44,680 nt of DNA from the NCBI GenBank assembly GCA_025451955.1, contig JANWJJ010000106.1, forward strand, positions 1-44,680, given 5' to 3'. The notes under the pieces were generated by a model. The model saw only the letters and a program-made list of their open reading frames with translations, was not told where the DNA came from and did no database searches. Shown here piece by piece: positions 37,698 through 44,680 of this stretch. Source of the DNA: Rudaea sp. (GTDB taxonomy: Bacteria > Pseudomonadota > Gammaproteobacteria > Xanthomonadales > Rhodanobacteraceae). How positions within the stretch are numbered: position 1 is the first letter of the stretch; the number at the start of each line of letters is the position of its first letter. The translations under genes were made by a program, and so were the position numbers.

Positions 37698-37738
37698 TGC
37701 GATCATGCTTGATCGCGAAACAGGGGTTTCCTGCGTTC

Positions 37739-40594
37739 ATGGTTTCGTCGTCTAATCAACGCATGCTCACGCCACCGCCCTTGAGCGAATTCGTCCAGAC
37801 CCGCTACGCACGCCTGATCGCGCGTTGCCGCGAGGCTGGCGTGATGCTGTACGACGACGCCGGCGTGGCCGAGCACGTCCAGCGCGTGCTGCTGGCCAGC
37901 GATTTTGCCTACGACAGTTTTCTGCGCGAACCCGATTTGCTCGATCCGGAGCGGCTTGCGTTGATGTCCGATCCGCGCCCGGCCGATGCACGCCCGTTGC
38001 GGTTGCCGGCGTCTAGCGGCGAAGCCGAAACGATGACGGCGCTGCGGCGCTACCGCCGGCGCGAGGCGCTGCGCCTGATCTGGCGCGACGTCAACGGCCT
38101 CGATGCGATCCAGGACACGCTCGCCGGCGCGACGGCGCTGGCCGAAACTTGCCTGGAAGCGGCGTTGCATTGTGCAGAATGCGACTTTGTGCAACGTCAC
38201 GGCACGCCGCGCAATGAGGCCGGCGAGGCGCAGCGTCTGATCGTGTTCGGACTGGGCAAGCTCGGCGGCAGCGAGCTGAATTTTTCCTCCGACATCGACT
38301 TGATCCTGGCCTATCCCGAGAACGGTCACAGCGATGGCGCGCGCGTGTTGGCGAACGAAACCTACTTCGCGCGACTCGGTCAGCAACTGGTCAAACTGCT
38401 GGCGCAAATCACCGCTGACGGTTACGTGTTCCGCGTCGATCTGCGCCTGCGCCCGTATGGCAGCGCCGGGCGCGTGGCGCTGAGTTTTGCGGCGATGGAA
38501 CAGTATTACCAGCACGAAGGCCGCGACTGGGAGCGCTACGCCTGGATCAAGGCGCGTCCGGTCGCCGGCGATATTGCGGCCGGCAAACGCCTGGTTGCGG
38601 CATTGCGGCCCTTTGTATACCGGCGCTATTACGATTACACCGCGTTCGCCGGCCTGCGCGAGATGAAAGCGCTGATCGACGCCGAAGTCGCGCGCAAGGA
38701 TTTGGCGCGCCATCTCAAACTCGGTCCCGGCGGTATCCGCGAAATCGAATTCATCGTGCAATTGCTGCAACTGATTCGAGGCGGCCGTGAACCATCCCTG
38801 CGCGAACCGGGATTGCTGCCGGCGCTTGCCGCCTGCGAACAGGTAGGTGCGTTGCCGGCGGCGAGGGCGCATTGCTTGCGCGAAGCCTACCGTTTCTTGC
38901 GCCGCATCGAGAATCGCGTGCAGATGCTGCGCGATGAGCAAACCCACGAGTTGCCCGAAGATGTGCCGACGCGTGCGCGCCTGGCCGCGGCGCTCGATTG
39001 CGTGAATTGGAATTCGCTCGACGCCGAGATCACCCGCGTGCGCGCCGCCGTCGCCGCGGAATTTGCCGTGCTATTGGCGCCGCCGCGCGCGGTGAAAATT
39101 CCTTCGATCAGCGATGCTGATGCCGTCGCGTACTGGCGACGTCTGCGATCAGGCGATGCGAGCGCGCAGGAACTCGCGGCGCTGGGATTCGCCGCCGCGG
39201 AATCCTTGCACGCCCAGACGACAGCGTTGCTTGAGAGTCCCGCCGCGCGCACGTTGTCGGTGCGCGCGCGCGCACGTTTTGAGCGTTTGCTGCCGCGTCT
39301 GATCGAAGCCGCTGCGGCGAGTGCGGCACCGGACCGGTGCCTGGAACGCCTGCTGCGTCTGGTTCACGGCGTATTGCGGCGCTCGGCGTATCTGGCCCTG
39401 CTCGAAGAGCAGCCGGCCGCGCGCGAGCATCTCGTCGCGCTATTCGCCGACAGTGCACTGCTGGCGGAACGTGTCATCGCACATCCATTGCTGCTCGACG
39501 ATTTATTCGATGCACGTCAGACCACGAGCGTGCCGGATCGCGCCGAGTTGAACGCAGAACTCGATCGGCGTCTGCGCCATGTTGATGCGGGCGATGCCGA
39601 AGCGGAAATCGAAATCCTTCAGGAAATCCGGCAGAGTGCGGCGTTCCGGCTCGGCCTGGCCTATCGCGGTGGACTCGATACCGTCGTCACTGCACGTGGT
39701 CTGAGCGACACCGCGCAGGCCGTGGTCGCGCGCGTGCTGGCGCTGGCCGAACGCGATATCGCGCGCCAGCATGGTCGTATCGGCGGCGGACTCGCGGTGA
39801 TCGGATACGGCAGTCTCGGCGGCGCCGAACTCGGCTTCGCTTCCGATCTGGATTTGGTATTTGTATACGATGATACATTGGCGCAACGCGAAAGCGATGG
39901 CGCGCGGCCGCTTGAAGCCGCACGGTATTTTGCCCGCATCGCGCAACGCGTCGTGCACTTGCTGACGACGCAAACCCACGCCGGCCGATTGTACGAAGTC
40001 GATGTGCGCCTGCGTCCGGATGGCGGTAAGGGCCTGCTCGTGGTCGGATTGGGCGCGTTCGACGAGTACCAGCGCGAGCGCGCCTGGATCTGGGAAACCC
40101 AGGCACTGGTGCGCGCCCGCGCCATTGCCGGCGACGCCGCGACGATGACGCGCTTCGGACATCTGCGCAGCGACCTGCTCGCGCGCCGACGGGATGCGGA
40201 CGCCGTGCGCGAGCAGGTGGCCGCGATGCGTGCACGCTGGCGTGCGGAGCGCGATCGCTCGAATACGGAGCTGCTCGATTTGAAGCAGGGCGCCGGTGCC
40301 CTGCTCGACATCGAGTTCATCCTGCAAACGCTGGTCTTGCTCGAGGCGGCACAGCATCCGCCGTTGTTGCGCGGCGGCAATAGCGCCGAGTTGATCGCGC
40401 TGGCCGGCGCGGCGGGTGTGCTCGATGTCGCGCAAACGCGCGCGTTGACGCAGGCGCATGCCGCGCTGCTCACGGCGGGATTGGCCTGCACGCTCGACGC
40501 GCGTCCACGCCTGGCCTTGCGCGACGTCGAACTGGCGCGGCACTCGGCGGCCGTGATCGAGGTCGCCGCCGCGCTCGGATTGGCGTTCGCCTGA
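37739..40594 (+). CDS. glnE: glutamine synthetase adenylyltransferase/deadenylase GlnE
   Basis: GlnE attaches AMP to glutamine synthetase and removes it, tuning nitrogen assimilation under PII control. The 951 residues have two nucleotidyltransferase domains: the N-terminal deadenylase (FGLGKLGGSELNFSSDIDLI, about 150-320) and the C-terminal adenylylase (GYGSLGGAELGFASDLDLVF, about 685-850). The length matches the family. Starts at 37739 and 37763 are both possible; the frame is open far upstream but that part is antisense to the kinase and sigma genes. A terminator lies 41 bases upstream. Confidence 0.95.
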   Translation: MVSSSNQRMLTPPPLSEFVQTRYARLIARCREAGVMLYDDAGVAEHVQRVLLASDFAYDSFLREPDLLDPERLALMSDPRPADARPLRLPASSGEAETMTALRRYRRREALRLIWRDVNGLDAIQDTLAGATALAETCLEAALHCAECDFVQRHGTPRNEAGEAQRLIVFGLGKLGGSELNFSSDIDLILAYPENGHSDGARVLANETYFARLGQQLVKLLAQITADGYVFRVDLRLRPYGSAGRVALSFAAMEQYYQHEGRDWERYAWIKARPVAGDIAAGKRLVAALRPFVYRRYYDYTAFAGLREMKALIDAEVARKDLARHLKLGPGGIREIEFIVQLLQLIRGGREPSLREPGLLPALAACEQVGALPAARAHCLREAYRFLRRIENRVQMLRDEQTHELPEDVPTRARLAAALDCVNWNSLDAEITRVRAAVAAEFAVLLAPPRAVKIPSISDADAVAYWRRLRSGDASAQELAALGFAAAESLHAQTTALLESPAARTLSVRARARFERLLPRLIEAAAASAAPDRCLERLLRLVHGVLRRSAYLALLEEQPAAREHLVALFADSALLAERVIAHPLLLDDLFDARQTTSVPDRAELNAELDRRLRHVDAGDAEAEIEILQEIRQSAAFRLGLAYRGGLDTVVTARGLSDTAQAVVARVLALAERDIARQHGRIGGGLAVIGYGSLGGAELGFASDLDLVFVYDDTLAQRESDGARPLEAARYFARIAQRVVHLLTTQTHAGRLYEVDVRLRPDGGKGLLVVGLGAFDEYQRERAWIWETQALVRARAIAGDAATMTRFGHLRSDLLARRRDADAVREQVAAMRARWRAERDRSNTELLDLKQGAGALLDIEFILQTLVLLEAAQHPPLLRGGNSAELIALAGAAGVLDVAQTRALTQAHAALLTAGLACTLDARPRLALRDVELARHSAAVIEVAAALGLAFA

Positions 40595-40603
40595 ATCCGC
40601 GCT

Positions 40604-41683
40604 TCAGCCGTTGCCCAGCGCGACCGCCACATCCGGCCGCGTGGATTCGATCACGTGCCAGACTTTGCCGGCGATCACGGCGAGTTCGCGCAGCGGCGGC
40701 AGTTGCAGCAAAGTGGAAAAATCCACATCGGCATCGAGTTCGTGCAACCAGCCTTGCCCGCGCAATTCGGCGTGCAAGGCGAGCAGACGACCGCGTGCAG
40801 CTGCCGGTAATAGCGAGAAAACCGGCTTTCCGGTGGCGCAGGCTTCCGAAAGCATATTGACCGAATCCGGCGTCACCACGACGCGGTCGGCGGCGGCAAG
40901 ATAGCCTTGGTAGGGATTTTCTCCGTCGTCCGGGCCGTTCCAGAAATGCACGCAGGCCGCACGCAGGCGTGCGCGCGAGGCGGCGCGCCAGGCCTCCGGC
41001 GTGCGTCGCGACGTGGACACCATCAAGCTACCGCCATCACGTGCGGCGAGTGCATTGACCCGCGCAATCAAGGTGTCGAACCATGCGTCGTTCATGTCCA
41101 GTCCGCGCCGTGGGCCGCCGATCAGCAACGCGGTGCGCGGTTGCGGCAATTGCTGCAATGTGGAAAATTGCACAAATCCCCACGCCAGCCAGGCGTCGTC
41201 CACCGGATTGAGCGCGCCCAGACTCTGAACCACGTTATTGCCGGTCAGCGCATCGTGACGCGGTGCGATCACCAGATCGAAATTGGCCGGATCGACACGC
41301 GGATCGAGAATCTGCACGCTGAAAGTTTTGCCGCCGCTGGCTGCGCGCAGCATGCGGGTGAGCAAGGCGGCGTCGCGGCCGCAGCCGATCACCAGCGCCG
41401 GCCACGGCGGCGCGAGGCGTGCGCGAATCGCGCCCGGCAGCCCCAGACGTGCCGCGACGGTCAGCCGCGGCGCGAACCATGACCACGGCGCGCGCAAATC
41501 CAGACGCAAGATCGCGGGCGTCAAGCGCATCGCCGCCGCCAGTGCCAGCGCTTGTCGTTCGTTGCCGGCGGCGCCATCGGTGACGACCAAGGCGCTGGAC
41601 AATTCGGCGCTGGACAATTCAGCGCCGGACGGCGCATTCGCGGCAGCCGATGAGTTCGCGAGAGGTGATATCTGCTGGGTCAC
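40604..41683 (-). CDS. ELM1/GtrOC1 family protein (DUF1022), putative nucleoside-diphosphosugar hydrolase
   Basis: This 359-residue cytoplasmic protein is of the mitochondrial-fission ELM1-like family, which has a GT-B-like fold. Recognisable segments are LVVTDGAAGNERQALALA, LVIGCGRDAALLTRMLRA, ALLIGGPRRGLDMND and VVTPDSVNMLSEACATGKPV. The bacterial role is unclear; some members are thought to act in cell-surface sugar metabolism. No ATG is available; the GTG at 41683 was chosen (TTG at 41701 is the alternative). The N-terminal coding region contains a 15-bp tandem duplication. It converges with glnE (9 bases between). Confidence 0.78.
   Translation of the reverse strand: MTQQISPLANSSAAANAPSGAELSSAELSSALVVTDGAAGNERQALALAAAMRLTPAILRLDLRAPWSWFAPRLTVAARLGLPGAIRARLAPPWPALVIGCGRDAALLTRMLRAASGGKTFSVQILDPRVDPANFDLVIAPRHDALTGNNVVQSLGALNPVDDAWLAWGFVQFSTLQQLPQPRTALLIGGPRRGLDMNDAWFDTLIARVNALAARDGGSLMVSTSRRTPEAWRAASRARLRAACVHFWNGPDDGENPYQGYLAAADRVVVTPDSVNMLSEACATGKPVFSLLPAAARGRLLALHAELRGQGWLHELDADVDFSTLLQLPPLRELAVIAGKVWHVIESTRPDVAVALGNG
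41591..41630. repeat. 15-bp tandem repeat in the ELM1-family gene
   Basis: Two perfect copies of GGCGCTGGACAATTC (41591-41605 and 41606-41620) are followed by a degenerate third partial copy. The unit is in frame and gives a repeated five-residue segment (SSAEL, SSAL) before the conserved domain, so it may vary in copy number between strains. Confidence 0.8.
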
Positions 41684-41703
41684 AGTGTTCCGTTGGTGCA
41701 ACC

Positions 41704-41731
41704 TTGGGTCTTGCCGGCGCGGCGCTATACT
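41704..41731 (+). promoter_or_regulatory. possible promoter of the nitroreductase-yceI unit
   Basis: TTGGGT (41704-41709) and TATACT (41726-41731) are 16 bases apart. The -10 is strong, the -35 weak. It points towards the start at 41795. Confidence 0.45.
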
Positions 41732-41794
41732 TGAACGATCATACCGGCAAAATCAGTGCCGGTTCGTGGAATCGCTACCCGGAGATTTCGCTCC

Positions 41795-42400
41795 ATGCAT
41801 ACACCGCTCGATGCTGCCGCGCTGGATCAGATTTTTCGCCAGGCTCGCACCTACCGCCGTTCTGCCGAAGCCTGGTTGCCCAGGCCGGTAAGCGACGCGC
41901 AGTTGCGCGAGATCTACGACCTGGCCAAGCTCGGGCCCACCAGCGCGAATTGCTCGCCCGCGCGCATCGTGTTCGTCAAATCGCCCGCGGCCAAGGAAAA
42001 GCTCAAGCAAGTGCTGAGCGCCAGCAATATCGCGCAGACGATGGCGGCGCCGGTCACTGCGATCGTCGGCAGCGATCATGCGTTCTACGATGCCTTGCCA
42101 CGTCTGTACACCGAATCGCCCGAGGCCACGAGCTGGTTCGCCGGAAAGCCCGAGGTCATCGCCGCCACCGCATTTCGCAATGCCAGCCTGCAAGGTGCCT
42201 ATCTGATCATCGCCGCTCGTGCGCTGGGGCTGGATTGCGGGCCGATGTCCGGCTTTCACAACGCCGGCGTCGACGAGGTGTTTTTTGCCGGCACCGCGGT
42301 CAAATCCAATTTCCTGATCAATATCGGTTACGGCAATCCCGCCGTCATCCGTCCGCGCGAAGCGCGTTATGCGTTCGACGAAGCTTGTCGCATCGAATGA
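41795..42400 (+). CDS. nitroreductase family protein (malonic semialdehyde reductase RutE-like)
   Basis: This 201-residue FMN-dependent oxidoreductase is of the RutE/HadB branch. Signature parts are RTYRRSAEAWLPRPV (usually FMN phosphate binding), LAKLGPTSANCSPARIVFV, NASLQGAYLIIAARALGLDC and GPMSGF near the C-terminal half. RutE reduces malonic semialdehyde in pyrimidine breakdown, but no other rut gene is present and the substrate here is unknown. The ATG at 41795 has GGAG ten bases upstream. yceI follows 23 bases later. Confidence 0.88.
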   Translation: MHTPLDAAALDQIFRQARTYRRSAEAWLPRPVSDAQLREIYDLAKLGPTSANCSPARIVFVKSPAAKEKLKQVLSASNIAQTMAAPVTAIVGSDHAFYDALPRLYTESPEATSWFAGKPEVIAATAFRNASLQGAYLIIAARALGLDCGPMSGFHNAGVDEVFFAGTAVKSNFLINIGYGNPAVIRPREARYAFDEACRIE

Positions 42401-42423
42401 TGCATCCACGAGGAGAGAGAATC

Positions 42424-43002
42424 ATGTTACGCCGCATTCTGTTGACGTCCCTGTTGGCCGCGACCAGCCTGCCCGCGTTTGCCGCGACGCAGACGTACGA
42501 AATCGACCCTGGCCACACCCAGGTGTCGTTCACTTACAACCATTTCGGGTTTTCCAACCCGACTGGCCGCCTCGAACAGATCAAGGGCGAACTCAATCTG
42601 GATACCGCTGACTTGAGCAAATCCTCGGTCAGCGTGACCCTGCCGCTGGACGGTCTGCACACCGGCGTGCCCAAGCTCGACGAGCACCTGAAAACGGCGG
42701 ATTTCTTCGACGCGGCGAAGTATCCGGACATCACGTTCAAAAGTACCAAAGTGGAAAAAACCGGCGCCGATACCCTAGCCGTCACCGGCGATCTAACCGT
42801 TCACGGCGTGACCAAGCCGGAGACGCTTGCCGTGAAGGTCAACAAGATCGGCGACAACCCGATGATCGCCTCGAAGTCGGCCGGTTTCGACGCCGATGTG
42901 ACCTTCAAGCGCTCGGACTTCGGCGTCAACAAGTATGTGCCTGCGGTCAGCGACGACGTGCATGTGCATATCACCTTGTCGGCAGACCTGCCCAAGAAAT
43001 AA
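42424..43002 (+). CDS. YceI family periplasmic lipid-binding protein
   Basis: This 192-residue exported protein has a signal peptide (MLRRILLTSLLAATSLPAFA, residues 1-20) and the lipocalin-like YceI barrel: YEIDPGHTQVSFTYNHFGFS, then PDITFKSTKVEKTG, LTVHGVTKPETL and FGVNKYVPAVSDDVHVHI. Members bind polyisoprenoid lipids in the periplasm and are induced by stress or high pH. GAGGAGAGA lies before the ATG at 42424. It is probably cotranscribed with the nitroreductase. Confidence 0.93.
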   Translation: MLRRILLTSLLAATSLPAFAATQTYEIDPGHTQVSFTYNHFGFSNPTGRLEQIKGELNLDTADLSKSSVSVTLPLDGLHTGVPKLDEHLKTADFFDAAKYPDITFKSTKVEKTGADTLAVTGDLTVHGVTKPETLAVKVNKIGDNPMIASKSAGFDADVTFKRSDFGVNKYVPAVSDDVHVHITLSADLPKK

Positions 43003-43012
43003 GCCTGTTGCG

Positions 43013-43043
43013 GCGCGCGCCCTCGGTGCAGGAAGGCGCGCGC
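43013..43043. terminator. GC-rich hairpin between the convergent yceI and Yip1 genes
   Basis: GCGCGCGCC (43013-43021) and GGCGCGCGC (43035-43043) enclose a 13-base loop. No T-run follows on either side. It may serve both converging transcripts. Confidence 0.4.
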
Positions 43044-43050
43044 TGAGACC

Positions 43051-44328
43051 TTAGTTCTTCTGCACGCCCTGATTCTTCAGGGCTTCGAGTCCGGCCAGGT
43101 TCACGCTGTTCACGGCGGCCTTGAGCTGATCCACGCTGTCGGCGTTGCCGGAAACCTTCACGCTGAAACGGCCGCCGAGTACGAAGCCGTATTCGCCGGA
43201 TTTGCTCTGGCTGTCCCACTGTTCGTGGACCAGGCGGTCATCCTGCTTGTAGGTCTTGTCGTAGCCATGATCGGTTTCCTGGTCGGATTCGACGCCGGCC
43301 CAGCCGGCCATCGCCAGCACGCCCTTGGCGCCGCCCAGATCGTTGATTTCCAGATGCAGATTGTGGCCGTTGCCGTCGCTGTAATGACCTTCGGCTTCGG
43401 AAAACTGCATGCCCAGCGCGCCATTGCGCTCGGCCGACAGCGAGTTGCGCTTCAAGCCGGCCAGAGTGTCGGGCACGAAGGGCTTGAGCACGTCGGGAGC
43501 CAGCGCTTCTACCTTGTCGCCGCCGCCAAGCACGGCGCCGAGCATCTGCGTCGCCGCTGCGGCTTGCGCATTGGTGTCGCCGGATTTCTGCGCCGCATCC
43601 ATCTTCTGGCTGGCCTGCTGGGCCTGCTGGCCGATCGCGGCAAGTGCGCCGAGCGCGCTGTTCTTGTCCGGCGTAAAGCCGGGTGACGATTCGCCCAACA
43701 GCGAATCGTGCGAAAACGCACCGCTGCTGTAGGCCGACACACCGCTGGCCATGCCGACGACAATGGCCAGAATCCAGCCGAGCACGATGCCGATGATGAC
43801 CACCACCGCGGTGTAGCCGCCGGCTTTGTCCTGCGGACATTTCATTGTCTGTGGCAGGCCCAAGTACATCAGGTAGATCGAGTAGATCGCCGCGGCGAGC
43901 ACCAGCAGAACGACCAAGGCGCCCAGACCTGGCAGGATGTGCAGGATGCCAACGACCCACACGGCGGTGTAACTGTAGGCCGCGGCCTTGAGCGCCTGCG
44001 GCAGATTCGCCGTGCCGCCGAAGGTCGGGGCCAGCGCGTTGATGATCAGGGCCATCACGAAGGCCATGCCCAGCGCCAAGGCGTAACCGAGAATCAGTTG
44101 AGTCAAGGCGCTGCCGAAACCAATGTGAATGGTGCCGAGAAACGGGACATGGATGCCGAACAGCACCAGCCCGATGAAAGTTGCCACCGGTGTGAGTGCG
44201 GCAACGATAAGGATGTAATTTTTATACAGACCTTCGACCGTATCGGCTTCCGCCGCAATCACCGGCCATTCGGTTTTCGGTGTCAACAGGATGTTCTTGA
44301 CGCGCGCAATCAGCTTGTTGATGTCCAC
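43051..44328 (-). CDS. Yip1-domain membrane protein with soluble C-terminal extension
   Basis: This 425-residue protein has a Yip1 domain (about 1-205) with five hydrophobic helices and the cytoplasmic start MDINKLIARVKNILLTPKTE, typical of bacterial Yip1 proteins. After the last helix comes a Gln/Ala-rich linker (about 225-270) and a soluble domain to the end, with a Gly-rich beta pattern (SDGNGHNLHLEINDLGGAKG) that I cannot assign. The function is unknown. The start is GTG at 44328 with GGGAGGGAG upstream. It is divergent from the zf-CHCC gene. Confidence 0.8.
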   Translation of the reverse strand: MDINKLIARVKNILLTPKTEWPVIAAEADTVEGLYKNYILIVAALTPVATFIGLVLFGIHVPFLGTIHIGFGSALTQLILGYALALGMAFVMALIINALAPTFGGTANLPQALKAAAYSYTAVWVVGILHILPGLGALVVLLVLAAAIYSIYLMYLGLPQTMKCPQDKAGGYTAVVVIIGIVLGWILAIVVGMASGVSAYSSGAFSHDSLLGESSPGFTPDKNSALGALAAIGQQAQQASQKMDAAQKSGDTNAQAAAATQMLGAVLGGGDKVEALAPDVLKPFVPDTLAGLKRNSLSAERNGALGMQFSEAEGHYSDGNGHNLHLEINDLGGAKGVLAMAGWAGVESDQETDHGYDKTYKQDDRLVHEQWDSQSKSGEYGFVLGGRFSVKVSGNADSVDQLKAAVNSVNLAGLEALKNQGVQKN

Positions 44329-44435
44329 GGTACACTCCCTCCCAGAAATTCAACGAAGCCGAATCTTACCCGCTTCGCGTCGCCAGCGGGTGTGTGCTGA
44401 ATCCGCAGTGCAGGGTGATCCGGTTCGCAGTTCGC

Positions 44436-44462
44436 GCAAGATGGCGTGCATCTTGCTAGACT
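44436..44462 (+). promoter_or_regulatory. palindrome and extended -10 upstream of the zf-CHCC gene
   Basis: GCAAGATG (44436-44443), five bases, CATCTTGC (44449-44456) form a perfect 8-bp inverted repeat. It runs directly into TAGACT (44457-44462), which with the preceding TGC makes an extended -10. A protein bound to the palindrome would cover the promoter, so an operator is likely. Confidence 0.45.
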
Positions 44463-44500
44463 TCTGCACTCACACCGTGCTTTCCAACGGATCGCCGCTC

Positions 44501-44680
44501 ATGTCCGCAGTCGTTTCTTCCCACTGTCTCCCGTACGCACCGGGTACGCTGCCCGCCAATGCGGAAAACCGCTACACGGTACATCGCGCGGACTTGCCCT
44601 TGGCGTGTCCGATGCCGGGGATGAGTTTGTGGAATTCGCATCCCAAGGTTTATCTGGCGATCGAGGCGAGCGGCAGCGCC
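44501..44680 (+). CDS. zinc-finger (zf-CHCC) domain protein, 3' end outside window
   Basis: The first 60 codons of an ORF run to the window end without a stop. The segment RYTVHRADLPLACPMPGMSL followed by WNSHPKVYL is typical of small zf-CHCC proteins, in which a CPYCG-type motif would come just downstream. It would be about 70-85 residues if complete. The second half of the zinc site cannot be seen. The ATG at 44501 has no strong ribosome-binding site. The family is related to a mitochondrial complex I subunit; its bacterial role is unknown. Confidence 0.75.
   Translation, partial: MSAVVSSHCLPYAPGTLPANAENRYTVHRADLPLACPMPGMSLWNSHPKVYLAIEASGSA

Noticed and set aside
36608..37738. Long N-terminal extension of GlnE
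   Set aside because: The extension is antisense to the kinase and sigma genes and crosses a terminator. GlnE has normal length from 37739.
41650..42423. N-terminal extension of YceI
   Set aside because: It overlaps the nitroreductase in another frame; the signal peptide and ribosome-binding site place the start at 42424.

Overview
The window looks like a chromosomal segment of a high-GC gammaproteobacterium, most likely in the Lysobacterales (Xanthomonadales), possibly the Rhodanobacteraceae. I infer this from gene order and protein style: an aroQ-accB-accC-prmA-DUF3426-fis-purH-purD block, a groESL operon with both a CIRCE and a sigma-32-type promoter, an ECF sigma factor/Ser-Thr kinase pair, and glnE followed by an ELM1-family gene. 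No 16S gene or other direct taxonomic marker is present. Coding density is very high and no gene-free stretch exceeds about 210 bases. I see no tRNA, rRNA, CRISPR array, transposase, integrase or prophage gene.

Layout. 1-934: iron storage (bfd with a Fur-like box, then bfr). 938-6104: a minus-strand signalling pair, a degenerate HPt/REC/GGDEF/EAL protein and an overlapping hybrid histidine kinase. 6220-10361: hemJ, then a plus-strand run of a DUF6776 protein, bactofilin, erpA, nudC and an AmpE-like membrane protein. 10372-15501: an LplT-like MFS/PlsC fusion, a secreted TPR protein, an RsbW-like ATPase and a LamG-like exported protein with an IPTL-CTERM-like tail. 15517-26132: a long minus-strand housekeeping block (dsbD, tlpA-like, aroQ, accB, accC, prmA, DUF3426, fis, purH, purD) that begins with a 33-codon remnant of cutA. 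26152-29018: two tandem secreted beta-helix proteins, placed exactly where the 5' part of cutA would be expected. 29059-31375: groESL with its control region and terminator. 31392-33961: a methanethiol methyltransferase-like membrane protein, a diheme peroxidase and a small DUF4242 protein. 34066-37528: sigma factor and receptor-type Ser/Thr kinase with periplasmic TPRs. 37662-44680: an orphan terminator, glnE, an ELM1-family gene, a nitroreductase, YceI, a Yip1-domain protein, and the start of a zf-CHCC protein cut off by the window end.

Most genes are core metabolism and stress functions. The accessory or unusual parts are the beta-helix pair that seems to have broken cutA, a short C-terminal motif (F-x-x-G-F-E) shared by that pair, a catalytically degenerate c-di-GMP-type scaffold coupled to a hybrid kinase, and a sigma factor that lacks the usual acidic motif in region 2.2 next to a kinase that could phosphorylate it. 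REP-like palindromes sit in the purH-purD and groES-groEL spacers.

All assignments rest on reading the translated sequence and motifs by eye. No database search was run. Start codons were chosen by ribosome-binding sites, signal peptides and family starts.
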